Below, one piece after another: positions 1 to 9,616 of a stretch of 64,000 nucleotides of DNA. Location of the stretch: NCBI RefSeq assembly GCF_003316765.1, contig NZ_NIJF01000095.1:62001-126000 (forward strand), read 5' to 3'. How positions within the stretch are numbered: position 1 is the first letter of the stretch; every line of letters begins with the position of its first letter. The position numbers and the translations under genes were made by a program. A model generated the notes under the pieces. The model did not search any database, had not been told where the DNA came from, and worked only from the letters and a program-made list of their open reading frames with translations. Source of the stretch: Bacillus sp. P14.5. GTDB taxonomy: Bacteria > Bacillota > Bacilli > Bacillales > Bacillaceae_B.

Positions 1-1
1 G

Positions 2-1597
2 GCGATAACCCCCATTCTCCATGCGGTAGAACATGACCAGCATGAAACCTTTCTATTATACGGTGTGACAGGAAGCGGGAAAACGGAAGTCTATCTCCAG
101 TCGATCCAGGAAGTTTATGAAAAAGGAAAAGAAGCAATCGTACTCGTCCCTGAAATTTCTCTGACACCGCAAATGGTGGATCGTTTTAAAGGAAGGTTCG
201 GCAATGATGTCGCAGTTTTGCACAGCGGATTATCCATTGGCGAGAAGTATGACGAATGGAGAAAGATCCAGAGGAAAGAAGTGAAGGTGGTCGTAGGGGC
301 ACGATCAGCTGTTTTCGCACCATTTGAAAACCTTGGCATCATCATTATTGATGAAGAGCATGAAACCAGCTACAAGCAGGAGGAAAATCCCAGGTACCAT
401 GCCCGTGATGTAGCCATCTACAGAGCCGGGCAGTACAGCTGTCCTGTCATCCTTGGCAGTGCGACCCCTGCCTTGGAGACATTTGCTCGTGCCCAAAAAG
501 GGGTTTACAAGCTGCTGACTCTCTCCAAGCGGATGAATGCCGGTGAACTCCCTTCCGTGTCAATCGTTGACATGAGGGAAGAATTAAGGGGAGGAAACCG
601 TTCGATGTTTTCAGAGGAGCTCTTTGAGAAGCTTCAGGACAGGCTGCAAAAAGGCGAGCAGACGGTGCTTTTCCTTAATAAGCGCGGCCATTCGTCCTTT
701 ATCATGTGCAGGGATTGCGGATATGTTACCCAGTGTCCCCAGTGTGATATCTCTTTGACATACCATAGGTTCTCAGACAGTATGAAATGCCACTACTGCG
801 GTTACGAAACAGGAGTACCGCAAACATGCCCGGAGTGTGAAAGTGAACATATACGCTACTTTGGAACGGGAACCCAGAAGGTTGAAGAGGAGTTGGCCAA
901 GCTTCTTCCTGAAGCTCGGGTCATCCGGATGGACGTGGATACGACGAGCAGAAAGGGATCCCACGAACGGCTTCTGGAAAGCTTCGGTGAAGGACATGCG
1001 GATATTCTCTTAGGCACCCAGATGATTGCCAAGGGGCTGGATTTTCCGAATATTACTCTTGTCGGGGTCTTGACTGCCGACACGATGCTCCACCTTCCAG
1101 ATTTCCGTTCTGCGGAAAAGACCTTTCAGCTGCTGACTCAGGTAAGCGGAAGAGCAGGCAGGCATAAGCTTCCGGGTGAAGTGGTGATCCAAACCTACAC
1201 TCCTGAGCATTACAGCATCGAACTGGCCGGCACGCATGATTATGATTCATTTTATCAAAAGGAAATGATGATGAGGAAAATGGGAAGCTATCCTCCTTTT
1301 TATTATTTATCCTTGATCACCATCAGTCACGAGGATCTGCTGAAGGTGGTAGCCGCTGCTGAAAAGGTGACGAAGTTCCTGCAGTCCAAATTGTCTCCCC
1401 AGTCAATCGTACTGGGTCCTGCGGCTTCCCCGATACCGAGGATCAACAATAGATATAGATATCAATGTTTGATAAAATACAAGCGGGAGCCGGAACTGCC
1501 TTCCATATTAAAGACGATACTCGAACATTCACAACAACAAAAGGCATCAGAAGGGTTAACAATTTCAATAGATGTCAATCCTTATATGATGATGTAA
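2..1597 (+). CDS. priA: Primosomal helicase PriA, C-terminal part (cut by the window edge)
   Basis: PriA restarts stalled replication forks as a 3'-5' DEXH helicase that loads the primosome. The reading frame is open from base 2, so the gene begins outside the window; about 531 residues are visible. They begin just before a Walker A motif (GVTGSGKTEVYL). They also include the DEEHE Walker B box (about residue 117 of the fragment), a SATP motif III, a paired zinc-binding cysteine cluster with four CxxC pairs (about residues 235-285) and the helicase motifs GTQMIAKGLDFP and QVSGRAGR. An internal GTG at 65 is not a real start because homology continues upstream. The gene lies just ahead of def and fmt, as in B. 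subtilis. Confidence 0.95.
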   Translation, partial: AITPILHAVEHDQHETFLLYGVTGSGKTEVYLQSIQEVYEKGKEAIVLVPEISLTPQMVDRFKGRFGNDVAVLHSGLSIGEKYDEWRKIQRKEVKVVVGARSAVFAPFENLGIIIIDEEHETSYKQEENPRYHARDVAIYRAGQYSCPVILGSATPALETFARAQKGVYKLLTLSKRMNAGELPSVSIVDMREELRGGNRSMFSEELFEKLQDRLQKGEQTVLFLNKRGHSSFIMCRDCGYVTQCPQCDISLTYHRFSDSMKCHYCGYETGVPQTCPECESEHIRYFGTGTQKVEEELAKLLPEARVIRMDVDTTSRKGSHERLLESFGEGHADILLGTQMIAKGLDFPNITLVGVLTADTMLHLPDFRSAEKTFQLLTQVSGRAGRHKLPGEVVIQTYTPEHYSIELAGTHDYDSFYQKEMMMRKMGSYPPFYYLSLITISHEDLLKVVAAAEKVTKFLQSKLSPQSIVLGPAASPIPRINNRYRYQCLIKYKREPELPSILKTILEHSQQQKASEGLTISIDVNPYMMM

Positions 1598-1614
1598 GAA
1601 AGAGGGATTATTCT

Positions 1615-2100
1615 TTGGCTATACTACCGATTGTCACCTATCCCAATGAGGTATTGGAGATAGAGTGCAGAAAAGTGACGGTTTTTGATAAAAAATTTAG
1701 AAAGTTTCTGGATGATATGTATGAAACAATGATTGCCGCTGATGGTGTGGGACTAGCTGCGCCGCAGGTAGGAAAAGATATTTCCGCTGCCATTGTTGAT
1801 ATCGGTGATGAAACAGGAACAATAGAATTAATCAATCCAGAAGTTTTAGAGGTTAAAGGAGAACAAAATGATCTTGAAGGGTGTCTCTCCTTCCCAGGTC
1901 TATATGGCGAAGTGTCAAGGCCTGACTATGTCAAGGTGGCATTTCAAGACCGAAAAGGCCGAAATCTCGTAGTAGAAGCAGAAGAGTTTCTGGCTAGAGC
2001 AATTTTGCATGAAATTGACCATTTACACGGAATATTATTCACTTCGAAAGTGACCAGATATATAGAAGAAGATGAACTTGAAAGGTATGAAAACGAATGA
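1615..2100 (+). CDS. def: Peptide deformylase
   Basis: Peptide deformylase removes the N-formyl group from nascent proteins. It is a metalloenzyme with three signature motifs, all present: GVGLAAPQ (residues 44-51), EGCLSFP (88-94, metal-ligand Cys90) and HEIDH (132-136, two His ligands and the catalytic Glu). I chose the TTG at 1615 because the product [10 protein letters not shown] matches the family N-terminus and an AAGAGGG ribosome site lies just upstream. This gives 161 residues. A longer open frame reaching back to 1465 overlaps priA and is unlikely. The stop overlaps the fmt start (ATGA), so the two genes are translationally coupled. Confidence 0.95.
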   Translation: MAILPIVTYPNEVLEIECRKVTVFDKKFRKFLDDMYETMIAADGVGLAAPQVGKDISAAIVDIGDETGTIELINPEVLEVKGEQNDLEGCLSFPGLYGEVSRPDYVKVAFQDRKGRNLVVEAEEFLARAILHEIDHLHGILFTSKVTRYIEEDELERYENE

Positions 2101-3047
2101 CCAAAATTGTCTTTATGGGAACACCCCAATTTTCAGTTGGAGTACTTCAGAAATTGATTAATAATGATTATGATGTCATTGCTGTGGTTACACAGCCGGA
2201 TCGACCTGTGGGAAGAAAAAGAGTAATGACACCGCCTCCAGTAAAGGTTGAGGCTGAGAAACACGGAATTCCGGTGTATCAGCCTGAAAAAATCAGACAG
2301 AAAGAAGAATTGGAAAAGATTCTGGCCCTAAAGCCTGATCTGATTGTCACGGCTGCTTTCGGCCAGATCCTTCCGAAGGAATTATTGGATGCTCCTCAAT
2401 ACGGGTGCATCAACGTCCATGCGTCCCTGCTCCCAGAACTTCGAGGAGGAGCCCCGATTCATTACTCTATTATTCAAGGGAAAAAGTCGACCGGAGTTAC
2501 CATTATGTATATGGTGGAAAAGCTTGATGCAGGTGACATGATAAGCTCGGTTGAAGTGGAAATCGATGAAAGGGACCACGTTGGCACATTGCATGATAAG
2601 TTAAGCGAAGCCGGTGCAAATCTCTTGATCGAGACGATTCCTCCCCTCCTAAACGGAGAAATCTCACCCGAGAAGCAGGATGAAAGCAAGGCCACTTTTG
2701 CCTGGAATATTAAACGGGAGCAAGAGAAGATCGATTGGACAAAAGCAGGAGAAGAAATATACAACCATGTCCGCGGGATGCACCCCTGGCCCGTGGCGTA
2801 TACAGAGCTTGACGGCTCCGTACTTAAAGTATGGTGGAGTGAGAAAGTGCAGGGGCATAAAGGCAGCCCGGGGGAAATTGTTTCTGTTGAAGAAGATGGT
2901 ATAGTCGTGTCCACAGGCAGCGATGTATCAATAAAAATCACAGAACTTCAGCCTTCAGGCAAGAAGCGGATGAGTGCAAAAGATTATATCAGAGGTGCCG
3001 GCTCATTCGTTGAAAAAGGCATGAAGCTTGGTGAAAGACATGAGTAA
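2097..3047 (+). CDS. fmt: Methionyl-tRNA formyltransferase
   Basis: Fmt formylates initiator Met-tRNA using 10-formyltetrahydrofolate, supplying the substrate that Def later deformylates. The 316-residue product has the formyltransferase N-terminal domain with the [14 protein letters not shown] signature at residues 108-121. Asn106, His108 and Asp144 sit in the catalytic positions. A C-terminal tRNA-binding domain follows. The ATG overlaps the def stop in an ATGA. The 3' end overlaps rsmB by a few codons, consistent with one priA-def-fmt-rsmB transcript. Confidence 0.96.
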   Translation: MTKIVFMGTPQFSVGVLQKLINNDYDVIAVVTQPDRPVGRKRVMTPPPVKVEAEKHGIPVYQPEKIRQKEELEKILALKPDLIVTAAFGQILPKELLDAPQYGCINVHASLLPELRGGAPIHYSIIQGKKSTGVTIMYMVEKLDAGDMISSVEVEIDERDHVGTLHDKLSEAGANLLIETIPPLLNGEISPEKQDESKATFAWNIKREQEKIDWTKAGEEIYNHVRGMHPWPVAYTELDGSVLKVWWSEKVQGHKGSPGEIVSVEEDGIVVSTGSDVSIKITELQPSGKKRMSAKDYIRGAGSFVEKGMKLGERHE

Positions 3048-4377
3048 GGACAAGAAGTCGGTCCGCGAAGCAGCTCTCGATGTACTTGAATCCGTGGAAA
3101 AAAATCAATCGTATAGTAACCTTTTATTAAATCATGCCATCAAGAAGCATGGGATTAAAGGTCCTGACACTGGATTGTTGACTGAATTGACATATGGAAC
3201 TATACAGAGGAGGATGACCCTGGACTTCTATCTGGCTCCGTTCATCAACAAGAAATTAGAAAGCTGGGTCAGGCAGTTGTTAAGGCTCTCACTCTACCAA
3301 ATGATCTATCTCGATAAGATTCCAGACAGGGCAATTTTATTTGAAGCAGTTGAAATCGGCAAAAAAAGGGGCCATAAAGGGATTGCCAGTATGGTGAATG
3401 GCGTACTGAGATCTGTTCAGAGAAAAGGGGTGCCATCTACTGACACGATTCAAGATCCTGTCGAACGTATTTCCATTGAAACCAGCCATCCCAAGTGGCT
3501 TGTAAAAAGATGGACCGGCCAATTCGGAATCGAAAAAACGAGAGAAATGTGTGAGAAGAATATCACTGCCCCTCTGCAAACAGCAAGAGTCAATACATTA
3601 AGGACAACAGTGGATGAATTGGTTAGTGTTCTTACAGATGAAGGGCTGTCTGTCCAAAAAAGCAGTATTGTACCTCATGCGATCGTCTCCTTGAAAGGAA
3701 ATCTTGCCAAAACGGATGCTTTCAAAAAAGGGTTGATGACTATACAGGATGAAAGCTCCATGCTTGTGGGCCACAGTCTGGATGTCAAGGAAGGCTTCCG
3801 GGTTCTCGATGCCTGTGCAGCCCCAGGCGGAAAATCAACACATATCGCTGAGTTGATGAATGGAGAAGGCAAGGTGTTTTCGCTGGACCTTCATAAACAT
3901 AAAATCAAATTGATTGATGAGAGTGCAGCCCGTCTCGGACTGGCTAATATTGATACAAAAGCTCATGACAGCCGAAAAGCGGGCGAGATATTTGAGCCTG
4001 AAAGCTTTGACCGTATATTAGTCGATGCCCCATGTTCCGGCTTAGGAGTGTTAAGAAGAAAACCTGATATTAAATATAGCAAGAACGAAAGCGACTTGGA
4101 GTCCCTACAAAAGATCCAGCTGGAAATTCTTAAAGCCGTTTCTCCCCTGTTGAAAAAAGGCGGCCTTCTTGTATACAGTACTTGTACAGTTGACCGGATT
4201 GAAAACCAGGGAACGGTTGAGCGGTTCTTAAAACATAATCCGGAATTGCGGCCATTCCAGCTGTCTCATCTGCCTGAAACCGTAATGCCGTTTATCGATG
4301 GTCATATGCTGCAAATTTTTCCTCAGGATTTTGGAGGAGATGGATTCTTTATCTCTTGTTTTCAAAAGGATTCCTGA
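3040..4377 (+). CDS. rsmB: 16S rRNA (cytosine-967-C5)-methyltransferase
   Basis: RsmB (Sun) methylates C967 of 16S rRNA using S-adenosylmethionine. An N-terminal NusB-like RNA-binding domain (about residues 1-140, LLTELTYGT and ASMVNGVLR) precedes a Rossmann methyltransferase domain. That domain carries the SAM site [12 protein letters not shown] and the two catalytic cysteines in DAPCSGLG and YSTCTVD. I chose the ATG at 3040, inside the end of fmt; TTG 3028 and GTG 3031 in the same frame are alternatives. In B. subtilis this gene is followed by rlmN, but here only about 170 non-coding bases separate it from prpC. Confidence 0.94.
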   Translation: MSKDKKSVREAALDVLESVEKNQSYSNLLLNHAIKKHGIKGPDTGLLTELTYGTIQRRMTLDFYLAPFINKKLESWVRQLLRLSLYQMIYLDKIPDRAILFEAVEIGKKRGHKGIASMVNGVLRSVQRKGVPSTDTIQDPVERISIETSHPKWLVKRWTGQFGIEKTREMCEKNITAPLQTARVNTLRTTVDELVSVLTDEGLSVQKSSIVPHAIVSLKGNLAKTDAFKKGLMTIQDESSMLVGHSLDVKEGFRVLDACAAPGGKSTHIAELMNGEGKVFSLDLHKHKIKLIDESAARLGLANIDTKAHDSRKAGEIFEPESFDRILVDAPCSGLGVLRRKPDIKYSKNESDLESLQKIQLEILKAVSPLLKKGGLLVYSTCTVDRIENQGTVERFLKHNPELRPFQLSHLPETVMPFIDGHMLQIFPQDFGGDGFFISCFQKDS

Positions 4378-4483
4378 CTCCCTTAAATTGTTCACCTTCC
4401 AATAGGATGGAAAAGGTGGAAATACAAGCAGGAAAAACAGGCATGAAAGTCGTAAATGTAAATAATGCCGGTGAAAAAAGTCG

Positions 4484-4516
4484 AAGCGGGTCATTTCCTC
4501 ATGAAACACCCGCTTT
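4484..4516 (+). terminator. Hairpin between rsmB and prpC
   Basis: AAGCGGGT (4484-4491) and ACCCGCTT (4508-4515) form an 8-bp stem with a 16-base loop. The T-run after it is very short, so termination is uncertain. It lies in the place normally occupied by rlmN. Confidence 0.35.
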
Positions 4517-4551
4517 CTGCAAGATGGCAATGAAGGAAAGAGGTGGCCGTA

Positions 4552-5301
4552 ATGAAATCTGTACACTATACAGATAAAGGGAAAGTCAGACAGCATAATG
4601 AAGATAGTGTAGGTGTCTTCAGCAATAAAGATGGTGACTGCCTGGCGGTGGTTGCTGACGGAATGGGCGGTCATCGCGCTGGGGATGTCGCCAGCTCATT
4701 GACAATCAATAAATTTGAAGAGTTATGGAAATCACAAGGGAAAATCGCCACTGCAGACCAGGCTGAAAGCTGGCTGCAGGATAAAATCAGTGAGATAAAC
4801 CGCGAAGTTTTTCTGCACTCTCAATCAAATATGGAGTGCGAGGGAATGGGAACAACAGTAGTAGCAGCAATTTGCACTGAAAATTTTGCCACAGTGGTGA
4901 ACATTGGTGACAGCAGAGGTTACATCCTTAATGAAAGCGGTTTTAGCCAGCTGACAGAAGATCACTCTTTGGTCAACGAGCTGGTGAGAAGCGGACAGAT
5001 TTCAAAAGAGGATGCTGAACATCACCCTCGAAAGAACGTTTTGCTGAGGGCACTGGGGACAGAGGAAAAAGTAGAAATGGATACGAGAACAATTATATTT
5101 GAAGAAGAGGATATTCTCCTGCTATGCTCCGACGGTTTATCCAATAAGGTTTCAGAAGATGATATGAAAGGGATCCTTTCAGGCGGCGGCGACCTTGATG
5201 AAATCGGAAAACAGTTCATTTCACTGGCGAATGATAATGGCGGAGAAGATAATATTACATTGGCAATCGTAAAGTATTCACCTGAAAGCGGAAACGGGTG
5301 A
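4552..5301 (+). CDS. prpC: PP2C-family protein phosphatase PrpC
   Basis: PrpC is the Mn-dependent Ser/Thr phosphatase that opposes the PrkC kinase encoded next to it. PP2C signatures are present: ADGMGGH (residues 35-41, metal ligands), GDSRGY, LLCSDGLSNKV and GGEDNITLAIV. I chose ATG 4552, which follows an AAAGAGGTGG ribosome site and gives the usual N-terminus MKSVHYTDKGKVRQHNED. GTG 4543 in the same frame is an alternative. The stop overlaps the region where prkC begins, so the phosphatase and kinase are very probably made from the same mRNA. Confidence 0.95.
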   Translation: MKSVHYTDKGKVRQHNEDSVGVFSNKDGDCLAVVADGMGGHRAGDVASSLTINKFEELWKSQGKIATADQAESWLQDKISEINREVFLHSQSNMECEGMGTTVVAAICTENFATVVNIGDSRGYILNESGFSQLTEDHSLVNELVRSGQISKEDAEHHPRKNVLLRALGTEEKVEMDTRTIIFEEEDILLLCSDGLSNKVSEDDMKGILSGGGDLDEIGKQFISLANDNGGEDNITLAIVKYSPESGNG

Positions 5302-5306
5302 GTTTT

Positions 5307-7298
5307 ATGTTTAACGGCAAAAGAATCAGCGGCAGATACAAGATATTAGAGGTGATTGGCGGCGGAGGTATGGCCAATGTATACCTGGCGAAGGACATGA
5401 TCCTTGACCGCGAAGTAGCCATTAAAATGCTTCGTCTTGATTTTGCCAATGAAGAAGAATTCATAAAAAGGTTTCAGCGTGAGGCGCAATCTGCCACAAG
5501 CCTTGCCCATCCTAATATTGTGAGCATATATGATGTAGGAGAAGAGGATGATATTTACTACATTGTAATGGAATATGTAAGCGGGATGACTTTAAAACAA
5601 TACATACAAAAGCATTCCCCTATTTCCATTGAAAAAGCCATTGATATTATGAGGCAGTTAACTTCGGCGATAGCCCATGCCCATCAGAATCATATTGTGC
5701 ATAGGGACATTAAGCCGCAAAATATTTTAATCGATCATGATGGTACAGTAAAAATCACTGATTTCGGCATTGCGATGGCGCTTAGTTCAACATCTATCAC
5801 ACAGACTAATTCCGTTCTTGGTTCTGTCCATTACCTGTCACCTGAGCAGGCACGCGGGGGGATGGCAACAAGAAAATCGGATATTTATTCGCTTGGGATA
5901 GTGATGTTTGAGCTGCTTTCAGGCAGACTGCCATTTTCAGGAGAATCAGCTGTATCGATTGCTCTGAAACACCTGCAATCTGAAACACCTTCTCTCAGAA
6001 GATGGAATCAGGATATACCGCAAAGCGTGGAGAATATCGTTCTCAAGTCAACGGCGAAAGATCCGTTTCAGCGTTACGATTCGGTGGAAGAAATTGAAGA
6101 AGAATTACGGACAGCTCTTGAACCGGACAGGCTGGATGAACCCAAGTTTGCTATAGAAGAGGATATGGATGCGACAAAAGCCATTCCAGTTATAACGGAT
6201 GAGCGTCCTTACTCTAATATTGAACATACGATTGTTCATGATAAAAATGAATCTGAAACGACGGGGGCAGCTTCCAGTGCAGCGAAGAACGATGGTAAAC
6301 CGCCGAAAAAGAAAAAGCGAAAGTGGCCGGCCATTATTATCGGTGTTTTCTTCTTGCTGGCACTCCTGGCTATTCTGGCAGTCACTGTTCTTCCTGACAT
6401 GCTCGGCCCGAAAGAAGTTGAGCTTCCGGATGTAGGAGGGAAGACTCAGGAAGAAGCTGTTGAGATCCTGGTGAGGGAAGGCTTTCTTATCGGAGACTCA
6501 TTGGAACAAGCCAATGAAGAGGTGCCTGCTAATAATGTAATTAAAACAGACCCTCGTGCAGGCAGGATGGTGAATGAAGGCAGTGAAATCAATCTCTATG
6601 TCAGCACCGGCAAGAAGAAAGTGAATATAGAGGATTACACAGACCAGTTCTACAGTGACGCCGAAGAGGAGTTAAAGGAACTTGGATTTACAGATGTCCA
6701 AAAGGAAGAAGAGTCTAATAATGCTGAGCCGGGCACCATTATTGATCAGAATCCTTCTCCAGATTCAGAAGTTATTCCTGATGAAACTACTGTTACTTTT
6801 ACAGTAAGCACAGGTCCGGCAACTTTTGAACTGAAGGATTTGACTGGGTTGAATCAGCAAAGCTTGAATCTATATGAAGATATAAGTGGTTTGAAAATAA
6901 ATAGAACTGAAGAATTTTCTGAGGACGTACCAAAGGGAGAAGTCATATCACAAGTACCAGAAGAAGGTACTCCGGTTGTAGAAGGGAATGAGGTTTCTGT
7001 CGTCATTTCAAAGGGAAGAGAGACACAGCCTCCAAAAACAGTAACCAGAGAGATCACAATTCCATATGAGCCTGAGCCTGAAAACGAAGGGGAACCTATA
7101 GCTGTGGAAATTTATATTGAGGATCAAGAGCTTAGTATTGATGAAGCTGCTCATACTTTCGGCATATATGAAGACTGGAAAGACAGTATAGAACTTACGA
7201 TCGAAGACGGGAAAACTGGGAAATATAAAGTTCTCGTGAATGGTTCTGTTTTTATTGAGGAAACCACAGTCCCATATCCAGAAAATGAAGAAGAGTAG
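5307..7298 (+). CDS. prkC: PASTA-domain Ser/Thr protein kinase PrkC
   Basis: PrkC is a membrane sensor kinase that detects muropeptides and acts in germination and stationary-phase physiology. The N-terminal kinase domain (about residues 11-270) has a glycine-rich loop (IGGGGMANVY), the ATP-binding Lys in VAIK, catalytic HRDIKPQN and DFG. A basic stretch precedes one membrane helix (around WPAIIIGVFFLLALLAIL). Outside the membrane are three PASTA repeats and a C-terminal Ig-like region with IPYEPEPENEGEP. Length is 663 residues from ATG 5307; GTG 5298 overlapping the prpC stop is also possible. It matches B. subtilis PrkC throughout. Confidence 0.95.
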   Translation: MFNGKRISGRYKILEVIGGGGMANVYLAKDMILDREVAIKMLRLDFANEEEFIKRFQREAQSATSLAHPNIVSIYDVGEEDDIYYIVMEYVSGMTLKQYIQKHSPISIEKAIDIMRQLTSAIAHAHQNHIVHRDIKPQNILIDHDGTVKITDFGIAMALSSTSITQTNSVLGSVHYLSPEQARGGMATRKSDIYSLGIVMFELLSGRLPFSGESAVSIALKHLQSETPSLRRWNQDIPQSVENIVLKSTAKDPFQRYDSVEEIEEELRTALEPDRLDEPKFAIEEDMDATKAIPVITDERPYSNIEHTIVHDKNESETTGAASSAAKNDGKPPKKKKRKWPAIIIGVFFLLALLAILAVTVLPDMLGPKEVELPDVGGKTQEEAVEILVREGFLIGDSLEQANEEVPANNVIKTDPRAGRMVNEGSEINLYVSTGKKKVNIEDYTDQFYSDAEEELKELGFTDVQKEEESNNAEPGTIIDQNPSPDSEVIPDETTVTFTVSTGPATFELKDLTGLNQQSLNLYEDISGLKINRTEEFSEDVPKGEVISQVPEEGTPVVEGNEVSVVISKGRETQPPKTVTREITIPYEPEPENEGEPIAVEIYIEDQELSIDEAAHTFGIYEDWKDSIELTIEDGKTGKYKVLVNGSVFIEETTVPYPENEEE

Positions 7299-7316
7299 TA
7301 CTAAAGGAGGCAAGTT

Positions 7317-8198
7317 ATGCCAGAAGGCAAAATCATAAAAGCGCTCAGCGGTTTTTATTACGTTATGAGCGATGATAAAGTTACCCAATGCCGCGGCAGA
7401 GGGATCTTTCGAAAAAATAAAGTAACCCCCCTTGTCGGTGATCATGTCAGTTTTCAGTCTGATAATGATTTAGAAGGCTATATTCTTGAGGTTTTTACCA
7501 GGAAAAATGAATTAGTGAGGCCGCCAATTGCCAATGTGGATCAGGCTATCCTGGTGTTTTCCGCTGTAGAGCCTGATTTCAGTACAGCACTTCTGGACAG
7601 GTTCCTTGTCCTGATTGAAAGCAAGGATATCGAACCTTTGATCTGCGTGACGAAAATGGATTTGGTTAAGGACGAGGAGCGAGGCATAATCGAAGAATAT
7701 GTTGAGAAATACCGCTCGTTTGGGTATGAGGTTATCGTTACTTCTTCAAAAACAGAGGAAGGCCTTTCTCTGTTGAAGCCTTACCTGGCTGATAAAATTT
7801 CTGTTTTCGCAGGCCAGTCCGGTGTCGGAAAGTCTTCGCTTCTGAATGCCATAAGACCTGAGCTGGAGCTGAAGACAGATGACATCTCATCCCATTTGGG
7901 ACGAGGCAAGCATACGACCAGACATGTGGAACTTATAGAGGTCGAGAATGGCCTTGTAGCAGACACCCCCGGCTTCAGTTCATTGGAATTCAGTGAAATG
8001 GAGCTGGAAGAGCTTCCTGTCTGTTTTCCTGAAATGGCCGAAATAGCGGATAACTGTAAGTTCCGCGGCTGTTTTCATATGAATGAACCAAAGTGTGCCG
8101 TAAAGAAGGCGGTGGAGGAAGGAATTATCCCGAACTTCCGTTATGAACACTATGAACAATTCTATAATGAAATAAAAGAAAGAAAGCCGAGGTATTGA
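7317..8198 (+). CDS. rsgA: Ribosome small-subunit GTPase RsgA
   Basis: RsgA (CpgA/YloQ) is a ribosome-dependent GTPase that checks late 30S maturation. The 293-residue protein has an N-terminal OB fold and a circularly permuted GTPase domain. G4 (TKMD) comes before G1 (GQSGVGKSSLLN) and G3 (DTPGFSS). The C-terminal zinc knuckle is CKFRGCFHMNEPKC. The start ATG follows AAAGGAGGCAAGTT. It lies in the prpC-prkC-rsgA-rpe order found in B. subtilis; PrkC is known to phosphorylate this GTPase there. Confidence 0.96.
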   Translation: MPEGKIIKALSGFYYVMSDDKVTQCRGRGIFRKNKVTPLVGDHVSFQSDNDLEGYILEVFTRKNELVRPPIANVDQAILVFSAVEPDFSTALLDRFLVLIESKDIEPLICVTKMDLVKDEERGIIEEYVEKYRSFGYEVIVTSSKTEEGLSLLKPYLADKISVFAGQSGVGKSSLLNAIRPELELKTDDISSHLGRGKHTTRHVELIEVENGLVADTPGFSSLEFSEMELEELPVCFPEMAEIADNCKFRGCFHMNEPKCAVKKAVEEGIIPNFRYEHYEQFYNEIKERKPRY

Positions 8199-8199
8199 A

Positions 8200-8856
8200 A
8201 TGGTTAAAATCGCACCATCGATTCTATCAGCAGATTTTGCAAACCTTGCCAATGAAATAAAAGATGTAGAAGCAGGCGGAGCGGACTACATCCATGTCGA
8301 TGTAATGGATGGACATTTCGTTCCGAATATCACTTTGGGACCCATGATTGTCGATGCAATCAGACCGGTTACCACACTTCCATTGGATGTGCACTTAATG
8401 ATTGCCAATCCTGATCAATATATCGAAGCTTTTGCGGATGCAGGTTCGGATTACATCACGGTCCATGCGGAAGCAACCCCGCATCTTCATAGGACGATTC
8501 AATTGATCAAGTCTAAAGGCGTAAAGGCCGGGGCTGTATTGAATCCTGGTACATCAGTAGAGATGATCAAGCATGTTATTGCTGATCTTGATATGGTTCT
8601 GTTAATGACAGTTAATCCCGGATTTGGCGGCCAGAGCTTCATTCAGTCGGTTGTTCCCAAAATCCGTGAGGTACGGGAACTCGCTGAGCAATACAACCCT
8701 TCCTTGGAGATTGAAGTGGATGGCGGAATCAATACGGAGACGGCGAAGCTATGTGCCGATGCGGGGGCAGATGTCTTTGTAGCAGGATCTTCGATTTATA
8801 AGCAGCAGGACCGGAAGAGCGCGATTATGGCGATCAGGAAAGCTGCTGAAGAATAA
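8200..8856 (+). CDS. rpe: Ribulose-5-phosphate 3-epimerase
   Basis: Rpe interconverts ribulose-5-phosphate and xylulose-5-phosphate in the pentose phosphate pathway. The 218-residue TIM barrel starts MVKIAPSILSADFANL. It shows the metal-ligand motifs HVDVMDGHFVPN and DVHLMI, the phosphate loop MTVNPGFGGQSF, and VDGGIN. It begins two bases after the rsgA stop and ends this operon. Confidence 0.96.
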   Translation: MVKIAPSILSADFANLANEIKDVEAGGADYIHVDVMDGHFVPNITLGPMIVDAIRPVTTLPLDVHLMIANPDQYIEAFADAGSDYITVHAEATPHLHRTIQLIKSKGVKAGAVLNPGTSVEMIKHVIADLDMVLLMTVNPGFGGQSFIQSVVPKIREVRELAEQYNPSLEIEVDGGINTETAKLCADAGADVFVAGSSIYKQQDRKSAIMAIRKAAEE

Positions 8857-8871
8857 TGTAGTCAGACCGGT

Positions 8872-8891
8872 AAAAGAGATTCGTCTTTTTT
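8872..8891 (+). terminator. Weak terminator-like hairpin after rpe
   Basis: AAAAGA (8872-8877) and TCTTTT (8884-8889) can pair and run straight into a T-rich tract. The stem is short and AT-rich, so this is a weak call. Confidence 0.4.
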
Positions 8892-9011
8892 ATTAACGGG
8901 TTCTGCTTTGAAACACAAACTTCTTATTAATAACAAAAGTAGTTGAGAAATTCACAGCATAAAATAATCTTAACATGCATGAAAATGGTCAGTGGCTGAT
9001 TTGAGGTTTAT

Positions 9012-9130
9012 TGATTTCCACTCCAGGTGCGTGATTCCGCGGGGCGTGCGGTGAGCCTCCTCGGCTTCGCCTGTGGGGTCTCACCTGTCACGCTATTCCC
9101 GCAGGAGGTCACGCACCTTCCGTTACAATC
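9012..9130. repeat. GC-rich hairpin repeat, family R1, copy A
   Basis: This is one of four copies in the window of a GC-rich palindromic element. The outer stem is AGGTGCGTGA (9025-9034) pairing exactly with TCACGCACCT (9109-9118). It continues inward with TTCCGCGGG against CCCGCAGGA and GCGTG against CACGC. The stem sequence differs from that of the other copies, yet both arms changed together. The adjacent open frame (9027-9323) is a by-product of this repeat and is not a gene. This copy lacks the long AT-rich arms seen around copies B and C. Confidence 0.85.
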
Positions 9131-9272
9131 AAATCATTGCCAGCTTTTTTATAGATATCTGTTCTCATTGAAATTAATTTTGGTGACTAAAAGGTTGAGC
9201 CATAAAATTGAAGAAAAAAGTTCTTTCAATGACTGTTTATGGTGCATTTTGGATTGCGAATTGAACAGATTC

Positions 9273-9340
9273 AACGGTAAAGATACCGTTAAATCAAGAA
9301 TAAAGGAGTGTCAAAATCGATGAGATTTGACACTCCTTTT
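9273..9340 (+). ncRNA. Double hairpin ending in terminator-like stem; possible small RNA 3' end
   Basis: AACGGTA/TACCGTT (9273-9279 with 9284-9290, AAGA loop) is followed by a perfect 14-bp stem, AAAGGAGTGTCAAA/TTTGACACTCCTTT (9302-9315 with 9326-9339), then TTTT. No gene ends nearby; rpe ended about 450 bases upstream behind a repeat. It may be the 3' end of an unannotated small RNA or an orphan terminator. I see no promoter that settles this. Confidence 0.4.
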
Positions 9341-9441
9341 GATGTGTTTTATATATTTCACACTCGAAAACAGAACTCGTTATCTTTATTAAACATAAGA
9401 AAGTTATTATTACCTTTATGAAAAATAGAAGGCATTCTGAT

Positions 9442-9533
9442 AAAGCTCCTAGTCCATCCCCTCTGGTCAAATAGCCATTGGAATAAAAGGAGCACCGTCT
9501 TTTTTCTCCAGGAGCTTTTTGCATGTCGGTGCT
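9442..9533 (+). promoter_or_regulatory. Possible attenuator leader upstream of thiN
   Basis: Two mutually exclusive pairings are visible. AAAGCTCCT (9442-9450) with AGGAGCTTT (9510-9518) runs into a T-run like a terminator. AGCACCG (9491-9497) with CGGTGCT (9527-9533) would break that stem. This layout resembles an attenuator. I do not see the TPP riboswitch consensus, so the ligand, if any, is unknown. Confidence 0.3.
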
Positions 9534-9616
9534 AAACGGGGCTCATTCGCTTAATTAAAAGGTTAAATATCCTCTTGTATGGGAAAGCATGACTAATAAA
9601 GGAATACGAGGTGAAA

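Noticed and set aside
4356-4577. Possible remnant of rlmN
   Set aside because: The translation has no RlmN motif in any frame; the slight likeness near its end comes from the prpC ribosome site.
9027-9323. 98-codon open frame
   Set aside because: It runs through the R1 hairpin repeat and has no protein-like features; similar frames appear in the other R1 copies.
9333-9616. TPP riboswitch ahead of thiN
   Set aside because: The CTGAGA and ACCTGATCTGG-type consensus segments are not present.
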